Shown piece by piece: positions 51,646 to 59,700 of a DNA stretch of 64,000 nucleotides (its first letter is position 1; the number at the start of each line of letters is the position of its first letter). The position numbers were made by a program, and so were the translations under genes. Origin of the DNA: a virus. The notes beneath the pieces are model-generated. The model saw only the letters and a program-made list of their open reading frames with translations, had not been told where the DNA came from and searched no databases. The DNA lies in the IMG/VR virus record IMGVR_UViG_3300022932_000017, positions 1 to 64,000 of that record, one strand, 5' to 3'.

Positions 51646-51776
51646 TATCCTAATATTATCCAATACATGCCACAAATCTTTTTTTCACGAATCCACATCG
51701 TATGTAATCCGTACATGTGAAAAGCTAATATCCCCGCTCCTACATGAATTATTTTAAGTGTTGTTAGTCTACTCAT
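51645..51776 (-). CDS. Small protein, 43 aa, possible membrane
   Basis: MSRLTTLKIIHVGAGILAFH...: a short hydrophobic stretch near residues 8-20 and a TAATG overlap with the next gene. Its ATG overlaps the stop of the upstream gene. Unknown. Confidence 0.5.
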   Translation of the reverse strand: MSRLTTLKIIHVGAGILAFHMYGLHTMWIREKKICGMYWIILG

Positions 51777-52042
51777 TTCAATTGGTCTTTAATTTTAAGT
51801 ATTGATTCTTGGTCTACTTCAACATGATCCATGTCATCTGCAAAGTATGCGTAATTGCCTTTCATAATATGTTTGTTATGTCTTTCTATTTTTAAGTATG
51901 CTTTATCTGCTGCGGCATCTATAGCTTGTTCAGCGTATAACTTCATGAAATTGATAACATCTTTATACGTATATAATTCATCAAATTGACTTACGTCATC
52001 GGCTTGCCAATATTCTTGTAAAATTTCTAGTCCTGTTTTCAT
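51773..52042 (-). CDS. Hypothetical protein, 89 aa
   Basis: Helical (VINFMKLYAEQAIDAAADKAYL), DNA-accessory-like in style but without motif. ATGA overlap downstream. Confidence 0.58.
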   Translation of the reverse strand: MKTGLEILQEYWQADDVSQFDELYTYKDVINFMKLYAEQAIDAAADKAYLKIERHNKHIMKGNYAYFADDMDHVEVDQESILKIKDQLK

Positions 52043-52045
52043 GGT

Positions 52046-52288
52046 TTAATCTTCAATTATAAGTTCAAATTCTCTAACATACCAATCTTGAAACCTGCCA
52101 AATTCAAATGGAATATAATCTTCATGTTTATAGCATTCATCCCATTCTGACTTTTCCTGCGCTTTGTGTTTATTCATTGCCGCTATTGCTCCTTCTTCTG
52201 TTCTGTGGTAAGATTCAATATAAGATGCGCTTTCCTCTGTCATTGGGTTGTAATAGAATGCCCAAAGTTTAATTGTTTCGTTTTCCAT
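52046..52288 (-). CDS. Hypothetical protein, 80 aa
   Basis: Trp/Tyr-rich acidic protein (IKLWAFYYNPMTEESASY). Three bases from the next gene. Unknown. Confidence 0.55.
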   Translation of the reverse strand: MENETIKLWAFYYNPMTEESASYIESYHRTEEGAIAAMNKHKAQEKSEWDECYKHEDYIPFEFGRFQDWYVREFELIIED

Positions 52289-52292
52289 GTTT

Positions 52293-52550
52293 TTAAATTA
52301 AAGCCGTTACAGCCGTTTTAAGCTCTTCATAAGTTAATTCCGATATATATTCATCTCCACCAGAACAAATGCATCCAAAGACCTTATTTGACCAATTAAA
52401 TGAATATCCTGATATGTTATCTATAGTAAAGAACATACATTCCCTAGTTTCAGGTCTTTCATCGCTTATTTCTATGCCTAAGTCTAGCAGTTGTGTTGCC
52501 TCCGGTGTATTCCAGAATATGTTTAGGGCTAGTGGGGTTTTAAGATTCAT
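52293..52550 (-). CDS. Hypothetical protein, 85 aa
   Basis: Contains GCICSGGDEYISELTYEELK, a Cys-x-Cys patch. Overlaps the upstream gene by 11 bases. Unknown. Confidence 0.55.
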   Translation of the reverse strand: MNLKTPLALNIFWNTPEATQLLDLGIEISDERPETRECMFFTIDNISGYSFNWSNKVFGCICSGGDEYISELTYEELKTAVTALI

Positions 52551-52857
52551 GTGTTTCTTGTTTTTCTTTTTCAGCTATATTCAAGAGTGTTCTCCTGATT
52601 CCTCGCTTTGTAAATTCTATAGACAATAATCTATAGCACTCGTCACGATAACTTTCTTTATCTTCCGTCGCCATTTTACCATAATAAGGCCCTGTGCCTA
52701 GTCTATACATTAACTTATCACTTCCTGTATACAAACAAACTGTAGCGGTTTCATCTGTTATTTCTTCTTTGAAATACATAGACGTACCTTCTTCCATATT
52801 TATTTCGTCAATTAGCTTTCTAAAAAAGCCTCTGCTTAAATTCTTTCTGTATGCCAT
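52540..52857 (-). CDS. Hypothetical protein, 105 aa
   Basis: Charged, ending EKEKQETHES. Overlaps its upstream neighbour by 38 bases; a later Met (52797) would avoid this. Unknown. Confidence 0.5.
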   Translation of the reverse strand: MAYRKNLSRGFFRKLIDEINMEEGTSMYFKEEITDETATVCLYTGSDKLMYRLGTGPYYGKMATEDKESYRDECYRLLSIEFTKRGIRRTLLNIAEKEKQETHES

Positions 52858-53074
52858 TTCTATTTATTTTTAAACCTTCAACCTGCATTAATAGATCTTC
52901 TTCTCTCTCTTTAATTCTAACACTTCCGTTTCTTAAATTGGGAGCAGTAAACATTATAATCCCATCCTCATTTATATCGAAAGCCCCCTTACATCTATCG
53001 AGAAACAAATTAATTTTAGTTCCGTCAGTAGTATCATCCGATGATACAGTAATCGTTATTCTTTTATCTTCCAT
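52820..53074 (-). CDS. Hypothetical protein, 84 aa
   Basis: MEDKRITITVSSDDTTDG..., beta-rich N-terminus. Starts on the base where the next upstream gene stops. Unknown. Confidence 0.55.
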   Translation of the reverse strand: MEDKRITITVSSDDTTDGTKINLFLDRCKGAFDINEDGIIMFTAPNLRNGSVRIKEREEDLLMQVEGLKINRNGIQKEFKQRLF

Positions 53075-53304
53075 TATTTGAATATTATAGCACCCCTTAC
53101 TTTTGTTTTTGTATGAGGCAGTTTAACCCATCCTATTTGTTGCCTCCCATCTTTAGCTCGTGAGAAGTCGTTGAACTTCATAAATTGAAAAACTATAATA
53201 TTATCACAATCAGATTTGAAAGATGCAATTTTTGACTTACCCGCTAATGACAGCAATGAACATGAATATCTAGTATTCTCATGAACTATATACCACCTTC
53301 TCAT
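53074..53304 (-). CDS. Hypothetical protein, 76 aa
   Basis: Beta-rich (YIVHENTRYSCSLLSLAG). ATGA overlap with the first gene of the arm. Unknown. Confidence 0.55.
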   Translation of the reverse strand: MRRWYIVHENTRYSCSLLSLAGKSKIASFKSDCDNIIVFQFMKFNDFSRAKDGRQQIGWVKLPHTKTKVRGAIIFK

Positions 53305-53786
53305 TTTACCTCCCTAGTTAATGTTGTTTCTACTCCATGCTTAAATTCCATAATATACTTTATAGATGAAATCCTTTTTGAATCATCCTCTACAAAGTAG
53401 TATAATGGGTTTATCTTGTAAACTCCCTTAATCATAGATACTAAAAACCCAACATCAGAAAGCTGCCTGAAAGCTTTATTAATAGCATCATCACCATAAC
53501 TCTTGTTTGCCTTCCCTTTATGTTTAGAATGAAAGTCCGCAAACGTCTTTCTTGTTATAGCGTTGTTATTAATAAAACCATTTTCTGTCATATTACCAGA
53601 CAACCATTCCATCAAATGCATTCCACACCCTGTTATACCCATTATAAGGCATACAACCGAATTATACCTTCTAGTGAATTTAACATCCGCACTAATAAAG
53701 TCGTACTCATAAGTCTTATCACCATCAGCATCTTTAAGAACCTTCTTTCGATACTTAATCTCTACTATATCTGTTTGTTTTTTCAT
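53301..53786 (-). CDS. RepL-like winged-helix regulator, first gene of the late/middle arm, 161 aa
   Basis: The start at 53786 (MKKQTDIVE) is chosen because the earlier Met (53801) lies inside the promoter. Residues 75-135 resemble RepL plasmid-replication winged helices: NAITRKTFADFHSK, SYGDDAINKAFRQLSDVGFL, then GVYKINPLYYF. Because it leads the operon it may control transcription or replication. Confidence 0.62.
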   Translation of the reverse strand: MKKQTDIVEIKYRKKVLKDADGDKTYEYDFISADVKFTRRYNSVVCLIMGITGCGMHLMEWLSGNMTENGFINNNAITRKTFADFHSKHKGKANKSYGDDAINKAFRQLSDVGFLVSMIKGVYKINPLYYFVEDDSKRISSIKYIMEFKHGVETTLTREVK

Positions 53787-53790
53787 ACAG

Positions 53791-53798
53791 CAAATATA
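53791..53798 (-). promoter_or_regulatory. Promoter -7 box TATATTTG for the minus arm
   Basis: TATATTTG on the minus strand ends 4 bases before the ATG, implying a leaderless or near-leaderless message. A TTTT at about 13 bases upstream is a weak -33. Confidence 0.55.
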
Positions 53799-54071
53799 CA
53801 TATAGTATTTTAAAATCCTAATCTTATGTATAAATAAATATCATTATAGCATACGCCTCATCCTATACAACTGTACGCCACGTACGACAAGTACCCCAAA
53901 AATCGGTGTGCCAAACTATTAAAATCACTACTCAACACACATTAAACATCGATTTTCAACATTCCAAGATTCCCTATTACATTTACGGGTGTACTAAACA
54001 AATAACGTAAACTATATACAATAAAAAATCTCCAAAATTTTTCTAGATATTCGATGAGGACATACTATCCA

Positions 54072-54128
54072 CCCCATTATCACCCCGCCCCACCCCAAAA
54101 TGAATCAATCCCTACAAACGGGGGTGGG
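54072..54128 (-). promoter_or_regulatory. G-quadruplex motif with overlapping hairpin
   Basis: On the minus strand 54096-54072 is GGGGTGGGGCGGGGTGATAATGGGG reduced to four G4 runs with loops of 1, 1 and 7. On the plus strand the C4 runs can also pair with GGGGGTGGG at 54120-54128 (CCCACCCC/GGGGTGGG), so two structures compete. Confidence 0.8.
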
Positions 54129-54198
54129 CTAACAATCAAAATCAATCCATCTTGTTTATCCCTCTCCCTGTCATGTATTAATCAAAAGCGAATCAATC
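54102..54198 (+). repeat. Short iteron-like repeats (A/G)AATCAATC
   Basis: Three direct copies at 54102-54110, 54139-54147 and 54190-54198, spaced 37 and 51 bases. Short, so chance cannot be excluded, but they cluster beside the G-quadruplex. Confidence 0.45.
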
Positions 54199-54233
54199 TA
54201 AGGATATCTCCTTGTTAGCTTATCATACTAAAG

Positions 54234-54268
54234 CAAGGCATACCAATAGATATATCTATTAGACCTTG
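54234..54268. repeat. Cruciform: perfect 16-base palindrome inside CAAGG/CCTTG
   Basis: AATAGATATATCTATT at 54245-54260 is self-complementary, and CAAGG (54234) and CCTTG (54264) flank it. May be a protein-binding operator or replication structure. Confidence 0.7.
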
Positions 54269-54333
54269 TAATGGATTAACTTTAGTCATTAGTGTTATTG
54301 GTTATCCATCTATAATCACAGGCTTAAAGCTAA

Positions 54334-54402
54334 TTGTTTGAATTTCATAGTAAAGTCTCCCAGTTTACGGGGTTTATACTATAATGTTGTTTGAATTTCA
54401 TA
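54334..54402 (+). repeat. Two 16-base direct repeats TTGTTTGAATTTCATA
   Basis: At 54334-54349 and 54387-54402, separated by 37 bases containing a GTAAA/TTTAC hairpin. Possible paired operator sites; not enough copies for a CRISPR array. Confidence 0.75.
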
Positions 54403-54810
54403 AGGAATAAGTTTTGACTATTTAATTCATTCATTTGAATAGTTTTGTTAGTCATTTGAATGAAAATGAGGTATAAAAACCCCTTAAAAAACAGTAAAAA
54501 TACCTTAAATCCCCACTTAGTCTAATCTTGATTAATATGTAAGTATCTAATAAATAAAGTGTTGTTGTTATCTAAGATGGTTTATAATAGCTTGATAGAC
54601 GTATTTGTTATGGAGTCATAGTTGTTATTATATATAATAGATAGTTGTTTGTGCGGTGTTATAATGGTTTATAGGGTTATTATGGGAATAAGGTTAATAT
54701 AATGGCATATATAGTAGTTGTTGGTATAAAAATAGTTTACATTGATTTGTGGGTTTAAAGTACATTAAAGACTGATTAGCATGTTTTATATTAAAATATA
54801 TCAAATATTA

Positions 54811-54843
54811 TTTGGTAATAATAAATATAATGTGTTATCTTTG
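54811..54843 (+). promoter_or_regulatory. Promoter TTTG-N21-TATCTTTG for the plus early arm
   Basis: TTTG at 54811-54814 and TATCTTTG at 54836-54843, 21 bases apart: Bacteroidetes consensus with usual spacing. First gene ATG at 54921, so the leader is about 70 bases. Confidence 0.7.
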
Positions 54844-54920
54844 TTGAAGACAAACGGGAAGAAATAAGGGTCATTTCGGGTTTGTACTAAATAAAGGACA
54901 TTAATTTAAAACTTGCAATT

Positions 54921-55211
54921 ATGAATACTACAGACAAAATCAATCAACTACTTAATGAAGGTGTAACGGCTAGCTTTGCTAAGTTCCATGGAATGGAACA
55001 GGATGATGTTAACGATTATACTAGAGGTGCTATACAAACGGCAAATGCTTTAATGCCTGTTATAGCTCAAATGATATTATTAATGGAGCAGGATGCTATT
55101 AAATTTAGGGATTGGTGTACTAATGTACAGGCACCATATTTAAGAAATGGTTGGCAAGATATGAGCACAGAAGAACTATATATATTCTATAAAAACACAA
55201 AGTCACTGTAA
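54921..55211 (+). CDS. Hypothetical early protein, 96 aa
   Basis: First gene after the plus-arm promoter. Helical, with an acidic start (MNTTDKINQLLNEG) and MEQDAIKFRDW in the second half. Function unknown. Confidence 0.65.
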   Translation: MNTTDKINQLLNEGVTASFAKFHGMEQDDVNDYTRGAIQTANALMPVIAQMILLMEQDAIKFRDWCTNVQAPYLRNGWQDMSTEELYIFYKNTKSL

Positions 55212-55215
55212 AGTT

Positions 55216-55274
55216 CCGCAAGTCTTTGCGGTCTGTCTGCCTCGCCTCCTTAATTGGTTGCGGGGATTAGGCAG
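55216..55274 (+). terminator. Two tandem hairpins, possible attenuator
   Basis: CCGCAA(GTCT)TTGCGG at 55216-55231 and CTGCCT/AGGCAG at 55237-55274. No T tract follows, so full termination is doubtful; may shape read-through or RNA processing. Confidence 0.5.
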
Positions 55275-55314
55275 TAGTAAGACAATGTAGTTTTACATTT
55301 TAGCTTTATCTCAC

Positions 55315-55473
55315 ATGAACACATTACAATCACTTCAACCGTTTAGCCTTGTTAGAATATCTCATGGAAAGTGGCAAGTATTAGACTGCAACGGTATAGA
55401 TTACATTGGGGAGTATGTAACATTGAAAGATGCTAAACGTACTACTGGAAATAAATATATAATAATTAAATAA
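55315..55473 (+). CDS. Small hypothetical protein, 52 aa
   Basis: MNTLQSLQPFSLVRIS..., basic; 7 bases before the secreted-protein gene. Unknown. Confidence 0.5.
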   Translation: MNTLQSLQPFSLVRISHGKWQVLDCNGIDYIGEYVTLKDAKRTTGNKYIIIK

Positions 55474-55480
55474 CTAAACT

Positions 55481-55738
55481 ATGAAATTCATTCTCACACT
55501 AGCTTTATGTTTGTCTATGACAGGTGTATTAAGCGCACAAACGATTAAAAAAGACTTATCCGGTAACTATATTCAAGTATCTAAAGATAGTGTATCTAAA
55601 GCCTTAAAAACAGGCAATACGTTTACAGACTCTAAAGGGGTTGTGTATCCATTGTATAAAGGTTCTAAAGGAGGTCTGTTTTACAATAGAGTATCTAAAG
55701 CGGGTAAAGAGTATAAAGTTTATATTAAGGGGGTTTAG
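55481..55738 (+). CDS. Secreted small protein, 85 aa
   Basis: Signal peptide MKFILTLALCLSMTGVLSAQ, cleavage after SA with Gln next. The mature 66 residues contain FTDSKGVVYPLYKGSKGGLFYNR and EYKVYIK, a pattern I recognise from small secreted proteins in Bacteroidetes mobile elements. Likely periplasmic or surface. A phage-exported early protein could alter the envelope or block superinfection. Confidence 0.68.
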   Translation: MKFILTLALCLSMTGVLSAQTIKKDLSGNYIQVSKDSVSKALKTGNTFTDSKGVVYPLYKGSKGGLFYNRVSKAGKEYKVYIKGV

Positions 55739-55741
55739 GTT

Positions 55742-55951
55742 ATGAAATACTACGTTGTAAAACTTAAAGACGATAAAGCAACACAATTTATTAAAACGTG
55801 CGCTTTGAATGATGACGGACTAAGAAACATTATCATGAATGCTTATAACTGTCCCGAATATGCAATAGAGTTTAAAGAGGTGCCATTTAGTTCATGGAGT
55901 ATGGGCGCAAAGTTCTTATTTAACAACACGCCAAGCAATGAAAAATATTAA
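55742..55951 (+). CDS. Hypothetical protein, 69 aa
   Basis: Mixed alpha/beta, begins 3 bases after the secreted protein; overlaps the next tiny gene by 14 bases. Unknown. Confidence 0.58.
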   Translation: MKYYVVKLKDDKATQFIKTCALNDDGLRNIIMNAYNCPEYAIEFKEVPFSSWSMGAKFLFNNTPSNEKY

Positions 55952-56030
55952 AGCACCATCGCAACGATTTACATACGCATTAGCGGCATTATTAGTTATC
56001 GCAGCAGTATTTGTATACCTAATCTTTTAA
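55938..56030 (+). CDS. Single-helix membrane microprotein, 30 aa
   Basis: A 15-residue positive start then a hydrophobic stretch (ALAALLVIAAVFVYLIF). Tiny but intact, overlapping the previous gene; unknown. Confidence 0.5.
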   Translation: MKNIKAPSQRFTYALAALLVIAAVFVYLIF

Positions 56031-56088
56031 ATGCCTTAAAAGGGCTTAAAATCAATCAAATTATTAACAGTATTTAAAACATATTAAA

Positions 56089-56502
56089 ATGAACAATTCA
56101 GAAACACAAACCGGAGCAATTGACCTACGTAAAAAAACAGAACTACCTTCATTCCATTACACGTTCCAAATAACAAAAAGTATAATGTTTAATGTTTCAT
56201 ATTATAGATTAGGTAATAATAAAAATAAATACTTTGCTACATCTGCCGATTTATTTAATAAACCTAAAAGCGATTGGAGCGAATGCGGTCAAGCTCAAAG
56301 CAACTTGCTAAGTGGGCTATCTATGAAATTCTATAAAAAATGGGATAACTACCACACTCTTGATTTAAGCAAAATTGAATACGATGCACTATTAATAGAT
56401 ATAGAAGCTTTAAAAAACGCTTATAATTTTCTACACACAGACACCGACAATGATTTTAATTTTTCAGATATAAGGACTTTTTCAAAACAAAAAACTAAAT
56501 AA
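56089..56502 (+). CDS. Hypothetical protein, 137 aa
   Basis: Soluble, beta-rich, with a charged C-terminus. 4 bases before the next gene. Unknown. Confidence 0.6.
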   Translation: MNNSETQTGAIDLRKKTELPSFHYTFQITKSIMFNVSYYRLGNNKNKYFATSADLFNKPKSDWSECGQAQSNLLSGLSMKFYKKWDNYHTLDLSKIEYDALLIDIEALKNAYNFLHTDTDNDFNFSDIRTFSKQKTK

Positions 56503-56506
56503 GGGA

Positions 56507-56800
56507 ATGAAATCTAAACTAACCTGCCTTATACTGTTAATGAGTTTATCGGGATTTAGCCAACGTTATAAAAGCATATTAGTAGCTGATGAAACAACAA
56601 TAAAACAATTAAAGTATTCATTCATAGTAAACACTTGCAATGACAGCATTTTTAATCTCATACAGACACGATTTAATGTTAATGTCACTGATTACTACAG
56701 AAAGAAAAGAAAGTCCTTTAAAACGCCTTATTTCGATTACACGATTAGGTTTAGACAAACACAATTAACAGAGGTAGAACAATATTTAAAATCACTATGA
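56507..56800 (+). CDS. Secreted protein with signal peptide, 97 aa
   Basis: MKSKLTCLILLMSLSGFSQ is a Sec signal peptide with a Bacteroidetes-style cleavage site after FS. The mature part is basic at its end (YYRKKRKSFK). ATGA overlap with the next gene. A second early secreted protein; role unknown. Confidence 0.62.
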   Translation: MKSKLTCLILLMSLSGFSQRYKSILVADETTIKQLKYSFIVNTCNDSIFNLIQTRFNVNVTDYYRKKRKSFKTPYFDYTIRFRQTQLTEVEQYLKSL

Positions 56801-57051
56801 AAACTGAATGGCATAATGCATATATAACTGACAAAACAGGGGCAAAACTATTTTGCGCAAACGCAACCGGATTTGGCATACAATCAGAGTTAAAGAATTT
56901 ACAGCGCCACATTAATAATGCAAAAAGTAATCCAGAGCATTACAGATTTTTAGATTTAGAAACGGCACATATAATTTTAGATGGTGAAAGATACGGCACC
57001 GCACTTAATGACATTTTAGATGATGACCTTCTTAATCAATTGCTAGGATAA
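56797..57051 (+). CDS. Hypothetical protein, 84 aa
   Basis: Helical; ends DILDDDLLNQLLG. Coupled to the secreted protein by ATGA. Followed by the structured RNA region. Unknown. Confidence 0.6.
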   Translation: MKTEWHNAYITDKTGAKLFCANATGFGIQSELKNLQRHINNAKSNPEHYRFLDLETAHIILDGERYGTALNDILDDDLLNQLLG

Positions 57052-57057
57052 AACATA

Positions 57058-57357
57058 TTCCCTAATTGCGCTTAATCCGTCATCGCACCGGATAGGGAAC
57101 CAACACAAAACATATAGTGTATAAATGTATGTCGTATTGCAATGTTACGTCATTGCACGTGTGCTAACGAAAAAGCTAGGGATATGATGCACTAAACCCA
57201 AATCAAAACTATGTGCCGTTAAAACGTCTGTAATGGACAGTATCCTAAAGAGAAATAAGGAGAAAGCGCAACACTCGGAATCGTGTCTAAGGTAATACCG
57301 TAACACCCGTAAAAATATGTAATGATACTACGCTATGCGTAAAGGTTGCAAGTCCTT
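57058..57357 (+). ncRNA. Probable structured non-coding RNA
   Basis: A 343-base gap between genes with many short stems and no good frame. Stem 1: TTCCCT with AGGGAA plus inner ATCCG/CGGAT (57058-57099). Stem 2: TGCAATG/CATTGCA (57138-57157). Others: ACAC/GTGT and GGT/ACC near 57268-57293, TACGC/GCGTA (57329-57341) and AAGG/CCTT (57342-57357). It lacks intron or riboswitch hallmarks I can name. Expressed from the early arm if real. Confidence 0.5.
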
Positions 57358-57394
57358 GTAAAATTCAGAGCACATAAATGGAAACATAAAACAA

Positions 57395-57604
57395 ATGAAT
57401 ATGGAAGGAATCAATTTAAATACTGTGTATATGGTTTATTGTTTAAAAAATGAATCAATTGCATTAATTACCGAATCAGAGACAACAGCAAAATCAATGG
57501 TTTTTAATGATAATGGTTTAGAGTATTCAATCTACCCTCCATTTACATTTGTCTCTAACAAAGTGCAACCGCAGCTTTACGAAACTACATTATTAGAATA
57601 TTAA
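57395..57604 (+). CDS. Hypothetical protein, 69 aa
   Basis: Mixed alpha/beta; the ATG at 57401 is an alternative. Unknown. Confidence 0.55.
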   Translation: MNMEGINLNTVYMVYCLKNESIALITESETTAKSMVFNDNGLEYSIYPPFTFVSNKVQPQLYETTLLEY

Positions 57605-57617
57605 CAAACGTTGTATT

Positions 57618-58289
57618 ATGAGTTATAAATCATATTGGTTTTTTACAGCCGGAATAAATAAGACTTTAATAGTAAAAAAAGGAACAAAACAATGGATAGA
57701 ATACAATATCCAAGAAACAGAGGAGACTCTAAACATTGAGAGGGAGAAATATATGGACAATCCTGTACGGTGGAAATGGAGCGATTACAAGGACATTAAA
57801 AATGAAATTCTATGTGAAGTAGCTGAAAGGCATAATAATTTCACTAAGAGGCTATACGATCGCATAAATGAATGTCAAAAAAATATACCTACTGAATTTG
57901 AAGAGATAACACCATCCGATTTTGCTGAATACCTACCTGCACTATCCACAATAACAGTGCCCCCTGAAAGATGGACAGGAGATTATTATACTGAACAAAT
58001 GAATGTTATGTATAGGGTAATGCGAGGCCAAGGAGAGGACGATGGAATTTATTTAGATGCTCCTAAATTATCCATCAAACAAGCTGCGGGAGTTATAAGA
58101 CTTTTTAGTGAATACCTAGATAAGGATGATAGGCGCTTAGATGTACCTAAAGGACATGATTATTTAGCATCAAGTTATGATGGTGGCTATGAATGGTGTG
58201 AAAAATGTGGTGCCATAACTTATGATGACTCGTTATCATGTAGAACTAGAAAATGTCCACTAATTAAAGAGTATAACCGAAACGATTAA
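57618..58289 (+). CDS. Hypothetical protein with C-terminal zinc ribbon, 223 aa
   Basis: A mixed body with a helical bundle (ERHNNFTKRLYDRINECQKN) ends in CEKCGAITYDDSLSCRTRKC, a zinc-ribbon pattern near residues 193-213. No named family. Confidence 0.65.
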   Translation: MSYKSYWFFTAGINKTLIVKKGTKQWIEYNIQETEETLNIEREKYMDNPVRWKWSDYKDIKNEILCEVAERHNNFTKRLYDRINECQKNIPTEFEEITPSDFAEYLPALSTITVPPERWTGDYYTEQMNVMYRVMRGQGEDDGIYLDAPKLSIKQAAGVIRLFSEYLDKDDRRLDVPKGHDYLASSYDGGYEWCEKCGAITYDDSLSCRTRKCPLIKEYNRND

Positions 58290-58293
58290 TCAA

Positions 58294-58410
58294 ATGGAAA
58301 CTATACTATTCCTTACCCTCCCTATCATTCTATTAATACTAATTGCTTTGTTTGCTGATTGGCTGACAGAATGGCTTCCTAAATGGTGGGCTAAACATTT
58401 TAACGATTAA
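58294..58410 (+). CDS. Membrane microprotein, 38 aa
   Basis: One hydrophobic helix at about 3-21 (TILFLTLPIILLILIALF), then Trp-rich tail. Small membrane peptide of unknown role. Confidence 0.5.
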   Translation: METILFLTLPIILLILIALFADWLTEWLPKWWAKHFND

Positions 58411-58422
58411 AAATTAGAACAA

Positions 58423-58581
58423 ATGAAAAACACAAAATTCAGAGAAACACAACTAAAGCTAATTGAAAAATACCTCAAACAACCTAAACCGCCTATGATA
58501 AAGATTCATTCCGGCTCTATGGCGCTGCGGTATTCTATGAAAGTATTACTTCACCCCAATATTGACCAATTATATTTATAA
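58423..58581 (+). CDS. Small basic protein, 52 aa
   Basis: MKNTKFRETQLKLIEK..., basic. Five bases before the ATG of the next gene. Unknown. Confidence 0.5.
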   Translation: MKNTKFRETQLKLIEKYLKQPKPPMIKIHSGSMALRYSMKVLLHPNIDQLYL

Positions 58582-58585
58582 GGAT

Positions 58586-58969
58586 ATGGAAAACACATTA
58601 GAAAATAAAGCGAAGTTCTTTGCTCAATATTGGAATCAAGATTGCTTTTTTTGTGGCAGACCAGAACAAAAAGAACCTTACAAAGTGTATCACTATCAAG
58701 GTATTCTTGAAAAATATCCGGACATATCTTATTTGCATCTTAAACCACTATCATCAATTACAGATGAAGATGCTAATGCAATAACGATTTATGGTCTATA
58801 TTCAAAAGGTAGATTTAATGAGGTAGGATATGATACCCCATCAGGTTTTCAGCGCTATTCTAGCGATAGCATAGACTTTATTCGTTCACGTGGATATGCA
58901 ATTAGATACTTAGGCTTATCAGTAGAAAAAATGATTGAGTATGGATGGATTAAGCTTCAAGAAGTATGA
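58586..58969 (+). CDS. Hypothetical protein, 127 aa
   Basis: Start at 58586 (MENTLENK) is chosen over an earlier in-frame ATG at 58562, which overlaps the preceding gene. One Cys pair (CFFC) and an aromatic-rich body. Overlaps the next small gene by 4 bases. Unknown. Confidence 0.58.
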   Translation: MENTLENKAKFFAQYWNQDCFFCGRPEQKEPYKVYHYQGILEKYPDISYLHLKPLSSITDEDANAITIYGLYSKGRFNEVGYDTPSGFQRYSSDSIDFIRSRGYAIRYLGLSVEKMIEYGWIKLQEV

Positions 58970-59055
58970 TAACCCTATTAATATGCTTATATATCTGCCT
59001 ATTGGATATACTAAGCGACTGCGAAGAACTAGACCCTAACGATACTAACTTTTAA
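58966..59055 (+). CDS. Tiny hydrophobic peptide, 29 aa
   Basis: MITLLICLYICLLDIL..., hydrophobic start with an acidic tail. ATGA overlap with the preceding gene. Expression plausible but unproven. Confidence 0.4.
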   Translation: MITLLICLYICLLDILSDCEELDPNDTNF

Positions 59056-59067
59056 ACTTAAAAATAA

Positions 59068-59412
59068 ATGAAAAGCATAAAACAAATAATAGAACAATTA
59101 GAGTTCTGTAAATTCACAGATGAACATGGACATCCGTTAGAGAATAATGTTGCATTCATGTCTTTAAAAACACTTGAAAACAGAACTTTACTACCTGAAT
59201 ATGCTGCCGGAGATATTGTGTACTTTATGCACAAAGAAAAAATAACTAAAGCTAAAATCACTAGCTCACAAATTTTCAATTGCAATTCTAATCAAGCTAA
59301 GATACAATATACGGCAGAAGATTTTAACAATCCTGTAACGTGGATTGACTATCAATACTTAAATCCAAATCAATTGTTCAGTTCTAAAACGGCATTAATT
59401 GAATCACTATAA
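59068..59412 (+). CDS. Hypothetical protein, 114 aa
   Basis: Mixed alpha/beta; begins with basic MKSIKQIIEQ and AAGDIVYFMHKEKITK, a small beta-barrel-like stretch. Unknown. Confidence 0.6.
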   Translation: MKSIKQIIEQLEFCKFTDEHGHPLENNVAFMSLKTLENRTLLPEYAAGDIVYFMHKEKITKAKITSSQIFNCNSNQAKIQYTAEDFNNPVTWIDYQYLNPNQLFSSKTALIESL

Positions 59413-59413
59413 C

Positions 59414-59689
59414 ATGGAAAAAGATTTATTACCCGAACACTACACTTACAAAAATCAACCTTACTACAAAGGTGATGGAGTGTTAAACGTTACACAGCTT
59501 GAAACATTAGCTAAGGATTTTACAGAATATGTACATCAGCAAGCAATTATAAAAGACAAGTTGATAAAAGCGTTGAATGAGATTAACGATATTGATACAT
59601 CTTATGAAAAGTCAATTAATGACACATGGATTAGAGGCAGATCTAGCGGAGTATTAAAATGTCAAAAAATAGCACAAGAAGTACTTTAA
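59414..59689 (+). CDS. Hypothetical protein, 91 aa
   Basis: The start at 59414 (MEKDLL), 1 base after the preceding stop, is preferred to 59399. Helical. Unknown. Confidence 0.58.
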   Translation: MEKDLLPEHYTYKNQPYYKGDGVLNVTQLETLAKDFTEYVHQQAIIKDKLIKALNEINDIDTSYEKSINDTWIRGRSSGVLKCQKIAQEVL

Positions 59690-59700
59690 ATAAAAACAAC

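Larger units (their letters stand above)
53802..54810. other. Gene-free divergent control region, candidate replication origin
   Basis: About 1 kb with no credible gene, very AT-rich except for a C/G-rich cluster. It lies between the start of the minus arm (53786) and the plus arm (54921). It holds a G-quadruplex motif, GAATCAATC-type short repeats, a perfect 16-base palindrome, two long direct repeats and a DnaA-box-like TTATCCATC (54302-54310). Origin activity is inferred. Confidence 0.55.

Noticed and set aside
53787-53801. Start codon at 53801 for the RepL-like gene
   Set aside because: That Met is inside the TATATTTG promoter box, so translation would begin upstream of the transcript; Met at 53786 fits better.
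54334-54402. A CRISPR array from two 16-base repeats
   Set aside because: Only two copies, 16 bases long and no Cas gene nearby; better read as paired operators.
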